This document shows positions 19,353-27,847 of a DNA stretch of 64,000 bases, in pieces; the first letter of the stretch is position 1; the number at the start of each line of letters is the position of its first letter. The notes under the pieces were generated by a model. It saw only the letters and a list, made by a program, of their open reading frames with translations, searched no databases and had not been told where the DNA came from. Source of the DNA: Bacteroidales bacterium (GTDB lineage: Bacteria; Bacteroidota; Bacteroidia; Bacteroidales; VadinHA17); contig WXFD01000053.1 in assembly GCA_009877105.1 (NCBI GenBank), positions 49,535-113,534 on the forward strand. The letters are read 5' to 3'. Both the position numbers and the translations under genes were made by a program.

Positions 19353-20723
19353 TCATTTCACCTCCAGGTTTCCCACCCGATACCACCCGTCGGTTGTTTT
19401 GCCTTTGTTTGCAATGGGGATCACGTGGTCAGGTGAACTGTGGAACACAATTCCCAGTTCGAGGGTATACGTTCCGGGTTTAATGTCACCGGGAAGCTTG
19501 TACAATGCTTCGGCTTTCTTTTCACCGGGAAGCCAGCCACGGATTGAAACATCGGTTACCACTGCTGCCTGAATTTTGCCATCCGTATTTCTTAGCCGGA
19601 GTGCAATTCTGTGGTCGCGGTACGGGGGAGCAATCCCGAGGTTTTCCCATTTCATGGAAACAGGTATTCCTGCGCCCTGAACCGGGGCTTTATTGTAATC
19701 TATATCTCTCAGTACCAGCCTGAAACCAATTACCTTCATTAACCTCTCAATTTCTGGGAGCCAGTTTTTGGGAATAAAGTGCGATTTATTCTGGATGAAT
19801 GTGGCATGCCATGCGATTGCATCGTCGACAACGCTTTTCGGTGGTGTGGGGAAACTTCCGAATGTGCCGCATGGTTCAAGAGCGACAGTTCCTGTTTTCC
19901 AGCCATCAGGCAGCATTTTGACCATTGGCCAGTAGGAATCCCTGTGATGATTCCAGCCCACGCCGGGACCATCTCCGTTGCCCCAGCAGTCGCCTCTCCA
20001 GGCTGACCTGCCTTTTAAGCTGGCATACAGCACATTGTCCTTGTCATCCACAAGTGCGGTAAGCGGGGTGTTAGGAAATGTCTCGTAATACAGGTCGATG
20101 ATCCTTTTCCGGGTCGCATCTCCGGGCATCAGCTTCGGATCGCAGTAATTGTGCCATTCTCCCCACAGTCCGACCGATCCTATATCCACAAGGGCCAGGT
20201 CGGGATGCCCGTCGTATTTTTCCCCCAGGGCCCTTATCAGCTTTTCATGATAATCCCACACAACCTGCTCTTCCAGGTCAACCTCATAATGAGCGCCTTC
20301 CTCGGGACATTCGGAATAGGTATACCTGATTCCTTTGTTCAGAAGCCATTGCGGAATAGTTCCCTCATGACCGGGCCATGAAAGCATGACCCTGAAGGCA
20401 AGGGCCTGGTTTGCCTCCCTGCATTTTCTCAGAACCTCATCTATCATTCCGAAAGCGTATTGACCTTCGGCAGGCTCAAGATCTCCCCATGTCCAGCGAA
20501 AATAAGCACAACCCGACCTGAAGGGGAGTCCGTTCATGGAAGGATCTTTATCTGCTGTTCTGAAAAATGTCTGCCATCCCACACCGGGAATCTGAAGAAA
20601 GCCGGTATCTTCCTCCAGTACAAAATTTTCAATCTTCTCATTTGATGAGCATGCGTTAAGTATGCCCAGCGCAAGAATAACTGATAAAATGGCCGATAAA
20701 CCGGTAATATGTATTTTTTTCAT
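19353..20723 (-). CDS. DUF4832 lipoprotein with GH42-like TIM-barrel region
   Basis: This 456-residue lipoprotein (lipobox GILNACSS) has an N-terminal barrel-like part with GCAYFRWTWGDLEPAEGQYAF, a segment seen at the start of clan A beta-glycosidase barrels such as GH42, and VDIGSVGLWGEWH, which contributes a Glu at a plausible catalytic strand. The C-terminal part (about 320-456) fits DUF4832, a beta domain with FRLVLRDIDYNKAPVQGAG and VSMKWENLGIAPPYRDH. It lies between two GH123 genes, 62 and 67 bases from each, so all three are likely cotranscribed and exported. The family is commonly found in glycan loci, but its reaction is not known to me. Confidence 0.78.
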   Translation of the reverse strand: MKKIHITGLSAILSVILALGILNACSSNEKIENFVLEEDTGFLQIPGVGWQTFFRTADKDPSMNGLPFRSGCAYFRWTWGDLEPAEGQYAFGMIDEVLRKCREANQALAFRVMLSWPGHEGTIPQWLLNKGIRYTYSECPEEGAHYEVDLEEQVVWDYHEKLIRALGEKYDGHPDLALVDIGSVGLWGEWHNYCDPKLMPGDATRKRIIDLYYETFPNTPLTALVDDKDNVLYASLKGRSAWRGDCWGNGDGPGVGWNHHRDSYWPMVKMLPDGWKTGTVALEPCGTFGSFPTPPKSVVDDAIAWHATFIQNKSHFIPKNWLPEIERLMKVIGFRLVLRDIDYNKAPVQGAGIPVSMKWENLGIAPPYRDHRIALRLRNTDGKIQAAVVTDVSIRGWLPGEKKAEALYKLPGDIKPGTYTLELGIVFHSSPDHVIPIANKGKTTDGWYRVGNLEVK

Positions 20724-20785
20724 TGCAGATCAATTGGATTTTGATTGATGTTTGCTGAACCATGTTTTTACCTGGATCAGCCGGA

Positions 20786-22603
20786 TCATTTCTTCCCGTT
20801 GTTCAGTCTTGCAATTTCACCGGCAATTTTCCCGCGGATCATTTGAATCTTTTCCGGGTCACTCGACGACGACCACCAGTCTGGCGCAATTTCAGAGACG
20901 AGACTGGTGACTGTTTGCCTGTCGGTAAGCTGTTCGAGAAGTGCGAAATACTCCCAGTCTTCCATTGAATCCCGGATATTTTTCAGTCTTATGCATGATA
21001 TCGGGCCGTCGATTCCGCAGGGTACGCCGGGATACAACAGGTATCCGCCGCCGTTGAACTGATTTTCCGATTCCGAAAAGGCGGGCAGCAGCCAGGGATC
21101 CATTATTCCTGTACGAGATTCACTGATTTGAACAGCCGACCAGTACAGGAGCCCGGTGATGTTGTACTGCCAGTTGATCCATGTCGGGGTCCGGTATGAA
21201 GTAAGAAGGGCATCAATGTGCCAGTAGGGGGAATCAAAGTCTTTCAGTTTTTCATACTCAGGATGGTACGGAGGAGTTCTCTGTGAGAGTGCGGTATATG
21301 ACCAGACCTCATCGCCATGGGCGATCTTTTCGTTTATTGATTCACGATCGATAAATGCCCACAGCGGGCACCATATATCCACTGCCGGATCGATGTCGGG
21401 CCACTCCGGATCCTGCTTGTAGGTCTGTTCTACTACAAGACATCTGAGGTCTGGAGAAGCTTCATGGATCATCTGTCCCAGGGCCAGCACTTCTTCGTAG
21501 TTCTCTTTCAGGTTGGGTTCATCAAGCATATAAACATAAGCCCTTTTATCCCAGCCGTTGTTCTTTACGTAGTTGTAATAATCCCTGTAATAGCGTATGG
21601 CTTTTGCCCGGTTTGCGGTAGTCATGTCAGAAAAACCGGGGCCAGGAATTTCAAAGTCGGTGACATGGAGGTCGCGGATGAATTTTGAGAGGGCCTCATG
21701 GCGGAGGGGATCAATTCTGAGCGAACCATCGGGGTTCACTTCGGGCATAAGGCTGGACGGGATCGGGGGATTGATGCGGTGATCGGCCAGCATCCGGCAA
21801 TACCGCAGCTCAATATCACGGTTTCTTTCCGAATTCCCTGCGGCACCGAAAAGCCGCGGGATCTGCCAGTTAACCCTTCCAAAGTGATTACGGTGAGTAG
21901 GTCCGTCAGGCAGGGTGAAATCCCATACTGTGAGTTTAACGGGCAGAGAGAGCTTTTTTGTTTTCAGGTTTTCAGCGGACTGGCCGTGCGGCATAGGATA
22001 ATTGTCGAAGGTAACGGTAAATTCTCCGGTATATTCACCTGCCGGCGTTTCACGTGGTATATAAACATCGATCCATATAGGCTGGTTCTGACCTTTCCAC
22101 ACATCAAACGGGAGGGCATACATTTCAAAACCGCTGGAAATGAAAGGAGTGCCCCACCTGACCCTGTATTGACTGAATGGTTCGATCGGCTTTCCGGTTT
22201 CAGGATCAATGAACGGCACCAGGGGATCGGGATAAAGTCCGGGAGGCAGCTCAGCCCTGGGTGATGACCGTCTGACCCTTGCATATTCAGCCCTGAACAG
22301 GGTGATGTTTTCCCTGCCGACAGAAGCGGTTTTCCCTCTGAGGTCGGAAATTTCAGCAGCGACAACCCTGATATTTTTTGTAATTGCACCAACAACAACC
22401 TGAAATGATTCAACTTCATTCCTGGCACCGGAAATCAGGGCCTGGTCACTGCCAGACAACGGCTGATCCTGGCCGATACGTTCCATGGAAGAGATAGAGA
22501 CAAGCCGGACTTCCGTTTCCTGCCTGGCTCCTGAACATGAAGCCAGCAGCATGGCACACAGGATTGCAGAGCCAACCAAAGATGTTTTGTTTTTCCGTTT
22601 CAT
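20786..22603 (-). CDS. GH123/DUF4091 family lipoprotein, copy 2
   Basis: The open frame begins at 22645, but a normal lipoprotein signal (MKRKNKTSLVGSAILCAMLL with lipobox LLASC) starts at the ATG at 22603, which I use; this gives 605 residues. It has the same order as copy 1: N-terminal beta-sandwich with ISGARNEVESFQVVV and IPRETPAGEYTGEFTVTF, then a barrel with RAYVYMLDEPNLKENYEE carrying the Asp-Glu pair near residue 360. The C-terminal YLLYPG and DGPISCIRLKNIRDSMEDWEYF match the family end. It heads a leftward operon with the DUF4832 gene and copy 1. It diverges from SusC. A beta-N-acetylgalactosaminidase role is inferred from GH123. Confidence 0.8.
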   Translation of the reverse strand: MKRKNKTSLVGSAILCAMLLASCSGARQETEVRLVSISSMERIGQDQPLSGSDQALISGARNEVESFQVVVGAITKNIRVVAAEISDLRGKTASVGRENITLFRAEYARVRRSSPRAELPPGLYPDPLVPFIDPETGKPIEPFSQYRVRWGTPFISSGFEMYALPFDVWKGQNQPIWIDVYIPRETPAGEYTGEFTVTFDNYPMPHGQSAENLKTKKLSLPVKLTVWDFTLPDGPTHRNHFGRVNWQIPRLFGAAGNSERNRDIELRYCRMLADHRINPPIPSSLMPEVNPDGSLRIDPLRHEALSKFIRDLHVTDFEIPGPGFSDMTTANRAKAIRYYRDYYNYVKNNGWDKRAYVYMLDEPNLKENYEEVLALGQMIHEASPDLRCLVVEQTYKQDPEWPDIDPAVDIWCPLWAFIDRESINEKIAHGDEVWSYTALSQRTPPYHPEYEKLKDFDSPYWHIDALLTSYRTPTWINWQYNITGLLYWSAVQISESRTGIMDPWLLPAFSESENQFNGGGYLLYPGVPCGIDGPISCIRLKNIRDSMEDWEYFALLEQLTDRQTVTSLVSEIAPDWWSSSSDPEKIQMIRGKIAGEIARLNNGKK

Positions 22604-22913
22604 GTGAGAAGAAATTAATATACTACTGAAGATTAAGTGGTTCACATGGAACCCAAGTGACTTTTATTTTTATGCTTGTTTGTGATTTTGTATCATGTGG
22701 TTTTCATATTACACAGTTTTTTCTGTTTATGAATAGATGATTCATTTATTCATTTTAATAGATATTATGTAAGAATATGTTTTTGACAATAGTAAAATGC
22801 TGAAACTTACAATATAATAATTAAATCCGGTAATTTGAGATTTTTTAATGTTTTTAGCATAATTTAATTATCATAATTAAACAAAAGATTTCTCCCTTTT
22901 TTTAAATAATTTA

Positions 22914-22945
22914 TTTGTTTCATATAATTTTTATTACTAACTTTA
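22914..22945 (+). promoter_or_regulatory. Probable SusC promoter in an AT-rich 446-base gap
   Basis: The gap 22604-23049 is very AT-rich and carries no gene. TTTG (22914-22917), 20 bases, then TAACTTTA (22938-22945) is a near match to the Bacteroidota consensus, with one mismatch in the -7 element. Transcription would start near 22952, about 98 bases before the ATG at 23050. I saw no clear promoter for the opposite GH123 operon. Confidence 0.4.
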
Positions 22946-23049
22946 TTATTTGTGTTAACCATTTCTGGTTCCTGATCGTATCAGAATGATATATTGAACA
23001 GACCTGAAACAAATAATAGTTTAACCGTAAACCTTAAATCTTGAAACGC

Positions 23050-26000
23050 ATGAATAAAGAATTCAGATCTTGTTTTTTGTCGCGTTTAGCGGGGAAAGAG
23101 AGTCCGCTTAACAGACGCATTATTGTAGTCAGCCTGCTGGCTGTCCTGCTGGTCAGCCTGCCGCAATTGTCAAGGGCCGGGGCAGGTAAAAATCCCGGCA
23201 GTAAAAATGACAATTCCGCTGCCCTGATCATGCAGCAGAGAGTGACCGGAACCATCACTGATGCTTCAACCGGCGAACCGCTTGTCGGAGTGAACATTGT
23301 CGTTGAAGGAACAACAACAGGCACAATGACAGACATCAACGGCAAATTCACGATTGAAGCTCCCAGCCGGAATTCCGTTCTTTCAATATCCTATATCGGA
23401 TATGTGTCCCTCAAGGTAAATGTGGAGGGCAGGGCTATCATTGATGTTTCAATGGAATCTGATCTCAGGGCACTGGAGGAAGTTGTTGTAACCGGTTACG
23501 GAACAGTGAGGAAAAGTGATCTTACCGGATCTGTCAGTTCGATCAAGACCGAGCAGATACTTCAGCTTCCCACCCAGCGTGTCGACCAGGCGATCCAGGG
23601 AAGGGCCCCCGGCGTGTTTATTTTAAATACCGACGGTTCACCCGGAGGTAATACCATGATCCGTATCAGGGGCAGCAACTCAATCAATGGCGGCAACGAC
23701 CCCCTGATCATTGTTGACGGCCTGCAGGGAGCCAATATCAATCAGCTGAATCCGAACGACATTGCTTCAATGGAGATCCTTAAGGATGCTTCAGCCACGG
23801 CTATTTACGGTTCGCGCGGAGCAAACGGTGTTATTCTTATAACAACAAAACTGGGAAAAACCGGAAAACCAGTGATTGACGGGGGTTACAGCGTGGGGAT
23901 CCAGAGACTGGCACGAAAACTGCCCGTGATGAATGCCTATGATTTTGCGAGGTACAATAATTTTCAGAACAGCTTCAACACTGCCTATGGACAGACCCCG
24001 AAACTCTACTTTACGGAAGCCGACATTGAATATTATAAAACCCATTCCACCGACTGGCAGGATGAGATTTATAAAACCGGTATAATGCAGACCAGCAACC
24101 TGGCAATAAGCGGTGCGACGGACAGGTTGAAATACATGGTTTCAACGGGATACCTTGATCATAAGGGCATCCTGCTGAATTCAGCCTATAACAGACTGTC
24201 TCTCAGGGCCAACATTGCAGCCGATATTACCGACTGGGTTGATTTCGGAATGAATTACTCATACACATACGAAAAATACAAATCACCCCCGTTTGAGGCC
24301 AACCTTTTCACATCGGTGAATGACGCGCCGAGATGGGCTCCCACCGAACCGGTTTATGACGAGAATGGCAATTACTGGAAACATCGCGCGGGATATGCTG
24401 CATATGATACCTGGAACCCCGTGGCCACCGCACTGGAAACCAAAATAGACAACCCGACCTACCAGAATAACCTGAATCTGTTCCTTAATTTTAAGCTGTT
24501 AAAGGGTCTTACCCTAAAAATTATGGGAGGAGGGACCTTTACATCGTCATACAATCTCAGGTATGAAAATACCAAGACACGCAACGGATTTGCGAATAAC
24601 GGCGTTGGAAACATCACTGATAACTTCCGGAACGCTTACCAGAATACAAACATTCTCACATTCGACCGGACTTTCGGAATTCACCACATTACCATAACAG
24701 GTGTTACCGAGGAGATCTTCAGTCGTTCGATGGGCAGCAGCATGAGAGGAATCAATTTCCTGGTTGACCAGCTGGGCACCGACAACATGGATGGTGCCAG
24801 AGCAGTGACGGTCGATTCATGGGCATCAAAGAGGGTTCTGATCTCATATATGGGGCGCATCAACTACGGCCTTCTGGATAAATACCTTTTAACCCTGAGC
24901 TACAGGGCTGACGGTTCATCAGTGTTCGGGGCAAATAATAAGTGGGGTTATTTCCCGTCAGGCTCCGTTGCATGGAGGATCTCACAGGAAGAGTTCCTGA
25001 AAGACTCTGAAACTATTTCCGATCTTAAGCTCAGGGTGAGTTACGGCGTTACGGGTAATCAGGCTATAAGTCCCTTTGGCACACTCGCAAGGCTTGGTTC
25101 GGGCTACAGGTATCCATACAATAACGGTGATAATCTCAATATCGGGTTCGGGCTTTCAGGCATTGCAAATCCCAATCTGAAATGGGAATCAACCGGCCAG
25201 ACAAATATTGGGATCGATCTTTCTCTTTTCGGCGGACGACTGACTTCCACAATCGATGTATACAGGAAAGTCACCAAGAATCTGCTGATGCCCAGGCAGC
25301 TGCCTGATTATGTAGGGGTGTCAAGCGTTATTGACAATATCGGATCGATTGAGAACAAGGGCATCGAGATCCTGATAGGCGGCGACCCGGTAGCCGGACG
25401 GTTCAGGTGGAACACAAGTGTGAATTTTACAATGAACAGGAACAAGGTGCTTGATCTCGGACCGGGAGTGACAAGAATAGGATACACGCCCACATCGGGA
25501 GGATACAGCCTCGGTACCGAGTACATGTTCCTTGAGGTAGGCCAGCCCTTTGGCCAGATGAGAGGCTGGAAATTCCTTGGACTCTGGAGGTCGGACGAGG
25601 AAGCAGAAGCAAGAAGCTACGGCCAGCTGCCGGGAACGCCGAAATACGCGGATATAAGCGGTCCCGATGGTGTTCCTGACGGCCAGGTTGACGGTTTCGA
25701 CAGAACCACAATTGGCTATGGTTATCCCGATTTCACCGTTGGCTGGACCAATATATTCACTTACAAGAACCTGGAACTTTCTTTCCTTATTAACGCCTCA
25801 TACGGAAACCAGCTGTTCAATACGATCAGGATCCGCAGGGAGTCAAGCTGGGAAGGAACCGATCCGAAGGTATGGAATTACTGGACACCTGAAAACCAGG
25901 ATACCGATGTTCCTGCCTTGTACGACGGCCAATGGGTGCTGGACCAGCACCTGGTAAACAAATATATCTTCGGCGGAGGATCCGGAGCCACATCGCGTTG

Positions 26001-26256
26001 GGTTGAAGATGCCTCTTTTATCAGGCTGAAAACACTTACGCTGGCTTACAATTTCGATTCCAACCTTCTGAGGAAGATCAGGTTTTCGAAAGCCAGGCTG
26101 TATTTCACCGGAACAAACCTGCTGACTCTGACCAAATACACCGGTTATGACCCGGAAGTTGCCCAGTACGCCTATAATGATGCACTGATTGGCGTTGACC
26201 AGAGCGTTTATCCGCCTGCCAGGATGTTCACTTTCGGTATTGATTTTACTTTCTAA
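23050..26256 (+). CDS. SusC/RagA family TonB-linked outer membrane transporter
   Basis: This protein of about 1068 residues forms the outer membrane barrel that imports glycan oligomers with TonB energy. It has an unusually long N-terminal leader with a hydrophobic core (IIVVSLLAVLLVSLPQLSRA), a carboxypeptidase-regulatory-like domain (VTGTITDASTGEPLVGVNIV), the EEVVVTGYG region, a plug domain (ILKDASATAIYGSRGANGVI) and a large barrel ending in aromatic TFGIDFTF. No STN domain is present, so FecR/ECF-sigma signalling through it is unlikely. I use the ATG at 23050 because the nearest upstream candidate is only a TTG at 23041. The SusD gene follows 20 bases later. Confidence 0.95.
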   Translation: MNKEFRSCFLSRLAGKESPLNRRIIVVSLLAVLLVSLPQLSRAGAGKNPGSKNDNSAALIMQQRVTGTITDASTGEPLVGVNIVVEGTTTGTMTDINGKFTIEAPSRNSVLSISYIGYVSLKVNVEGRAIIDVSMESDLRALEEVVVTGYGTVRKSDLTGSVSSIKTEQILQLPTQRVDQAIQGRAPGVFILNTDGSPGGNTMIRIRGSNSINGGNDPLIIVDGLQGANINQLNPNDIASMEILKDASATAIYGSRGANGVILITTKLGKTGKPVIDGGYSVGIQRLARKLPVMNAYDFARYNNFQNSFNTAYGQTPKLYFTEADIEYYKTHSTDWQDEIYKTGIMQTSNLAISGATDRLKYMVSTGYLDHKGILLNSAYNRLSLRANIAADITDWVDFGMNYSYTYEKYKSPPFEANLFTSVNDAPRWAPTEPVYDENGNYWKHRAGYAAYDTWNPVATALETKIDNPTYQNNLNLFLNFKLLKGLTLKIMGGGTFTSSYNLRYENTKTRNGFANNGVGNITDNFRNAYQNTNILTFDRTFGIHHITITGVTEEIFSRSMGSSMRGINFLVDQLGTDNMDGARAVTVDSWASKRVLISYMGRINYGLLDKYLLTLSYRADGSSVFGANNKWGYFPSGSVAWRISQEEFLKDSETISDLKLRVSYGVTGNQAISPFGTLARLGSGYRYPYNNGDNLNIGFGLSGIANPNLKWESTGQTNIGIDLSLFGGRLTSTIDVYRKVTKNLLMPRQLPDYVGVSSVIDNIGSIENKGIEILIGGDPVAGRFRWNTSVNFTMNRNKVLDLGPGVTRIGYTPTSGGYSLGTEYMFLEVGQPFGQMRGWKFLGLWRSDEEAEARSYGQLPGTPKYADISGPDGVPDGQVDGFDRTTIGYGYPDFTVGWTNIFTYKNLELSFLINASYGNQLFNTIRIRRESSWEGTDPKVWNYWTPENQDTDVPALYDGQWVLDQHLVNKYIFGGGSGATSRWVEDASFIRLKTLTLAYNFDSNLLRKIRFSKARLYFTGTNLLTLTKYTGYDPEVAQYAYNDALIGVDQSVYPPARMFTFGIDFTF

Positions 26257-26276
26257 ACCTAATCATCACTAAGAAT

Positions 26277-27731
26277 ATGAAAAGGAAATTTTCAAGTACA
26301 CTAACAATAATTTTGTTGTCAGCATTGATTCTCTTTTTTGCTTCAAGCTGTGATCAGCTGGTCGAGAAACCGACCGATTTTGTGGGACCTGACAACTTTT
26401 TTACGACACCTGCGCAAATCGAATCAGCTTTTACAGCATCAATGGACGTCCTGTTCGGCGGATGGACATTTTACGACTGGTACGGATATCCTGAGATCTT
26501 TGAAATGGACGACCAGGTATATGGGGGCGACCTTGTTATCGGCGACGATTTTGGCAGTGGATGCTGGCAAAAGCACTTCAGGGCGATATCGTTTATCAAT
26601 CCTGCAATAAAAGCCCTGAATGCCGGCCAGGTAACCGGTATCTCCCAGGAAAAGGCTGATGAACTGATGGCCCAGGCGAAATTCCTCAGGGGATGGAATT
26701 ATTTCATGCTGGTACGCTACTATGGCGGCGTCCCCCTGATAGAAGAGACAACCGATGCCACCAGGGATGATATACCAAGAGCTTCCGTTGCAGAAGTTTA
26801 TGATCTGATTGTAAATGACCTCCTGTTTGCAACCCAGCATCTTCCGGTCAAATGGGGAGAGGAAAACAAGGCGCGTCCGGCAGCGGATGCTGCAAAGACT
26901 CTTCTTGCAAAGGTATATATTACAATGGCTGGCTTTCCGCTCAATGAAACTTCCAATTACGCGAAGGCAAGGGACATGGCCAAGCAGGTAATTGATGCAG
27001 GCAACTACTGGCTTGTCCCGGACGTTGAGGATGTTTTCGAGATGGAAAATACCTATGGACCTGAATTCATGTGGTGTTTCCATAATTCGGAGGAAGAGTA
27101 TGTCATTGAACCTCAGATCTGGCTGCCGGGCGAAATGGCAGGGGGCTGGGGCGATACCAGGTGCGAAAAAAGATGGGGCGAGGCCTTCCCGGAAGAACCC
27201 AGGAAGCATGCATACCTTCTCCTTGAAGATCCATGGTTCGGTACCGGAACAACATATCTCGAGTGGGGTGGCAGCACTCCCTATGTGAGGAAATATCTGT
27301 ATGACTCGCCCGAAAACATGGAAAAGAACGTTTCATATCAGAGCATGCCGATCCTGCGATATGCTGACGCCCTTCTGCTGTTTGCCGAAGCCGAGAACCA
27401 GGTGAACGGGCCAACGCAGGCAGCCTGCGATGCAGTTAACCAGATAGTGAACAGGGCTACGGGGGGTGTCCCGAATCCTGACGATCCGCTCTTTACAACA
27501 TCAATGACAAAGGAGGAATTCGATGAAGCAATAATCCAGCAGAGAAGCTGGGAACTGTGTTTCGAATATGACAGGTGGTTCGACATTCAGCGAAAACGGA
27601 TACTGGATAAGGTGACAGATCCTGAGTTTCTGCAGAATTATTCCATTGAAGATTACCTGCTGCCAATTCCGCAAAAGGATCTGAGACTGAATAAAGCCCT
27701 GGTCCAGAATCCCGGGTATACATCTCCGTAA
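26277..27731 (+). CDS. SusD/RagB family glycan-binding lipoprotein
   Basis: This 484-residue surface lipoprotein (lipobox FASSC) is the partner of the SusC transporter. It shows the SusD layout: a helical TPR-like core with EKADELMAQAKFLRGWNYFMLV, RYYGGVPLI, AAKTLLAKVYITMAGF and the C-terminal IIQQRSWELCFEYDRWFDIQR, followed by the closing LLPIPQKDLRLN segment. These are hallmark strings of the family. SusD proteins capture the glycan on the cell surface and cap the SusC channel. The ligand cannot be read from sequence. The gene ends 29 bases before a strong terminator, so susC-susD is a two-gene unit. Confidence 0.95.
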   Translation: MKRKFSSTLTIILLSALILFFASSCDQLVEKPTDFVGPDNFFTTPAQIESAFTASMDVLFGGWTFYDWYGYPEIFEMDDQVYGGDLVIGDDFGSGCWQKHFRAISFINPAIKALNAGQVTGISQEKADELMAQAKFLRGWNYFMLVRYYGGVPLIEETTDATRDDIPRASVAEVYDLIVNDLLFATQHLPVKWGEENKARPAADAAKTLLAKVYITMAGFPLNETSNYAKARDMAKQVIDAGNYWLVPDVEDVFEMENTYGPEFMWCFHNSEEEYVIEPQIWLPGEMAGGWGDTRCEKRWGEAFPEEPRKHAYLLLEDPWFGTGTTYLEWGGSTPYVRKYLYDSPENMEKNVSYQSMPILRYADALLLFAEAENQVNGPTQAACDAVNQIVNRATGGVPNPDDPLFTTSMTKEEFDEAIIQQRSWELCFEYDRWFDIQRKRILDKVTDPEFLQNYSIEDYLLPIPQKDLRLNKALVQNPGYTSP

Positions 27732-27760
27732 TTTATAGCATAACTGAAAAATTTACAGCC

Positions 27761-27796
27761 AGCTACCGGATTTTTTAATCCGGTAGCTCTTTTTTT
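27761..27796 (+). terminator. Strong intrinsic terminator after susCD
   Basis: A 12-base-pair perfect stem (AGCTACCGGATT and AATCCGGTAGCT) with a TTTT loop is followed by seven T residues. It isolates susCD from the downstream FG-GAP gene. Confidence 0.9.
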
Positions 27797-27847
27797 GAGT
27801 TTTATTTACTATCATTATGGCAAGAGATCCAAACCAACAAGCATTAA

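Noticed and set aside
21698..22264. 188-codon forward ORF antisense to GH123 copy 2
   Set aside because: It lies fully within the GH123 coding region on the other strand and has no recognisable motif.
23041..23049. TTG start for SusC
   Set aside because: An ATG nine bases downstream is in frame and is the more usual start; the leader is long with either choice.
26439..27209. 256-codon reverse ORF antisense to susD
   Set aside because: It lies wholly inside the certain SusD gene and its composition (many Cys, His, Arg) is that of a shadow frame.
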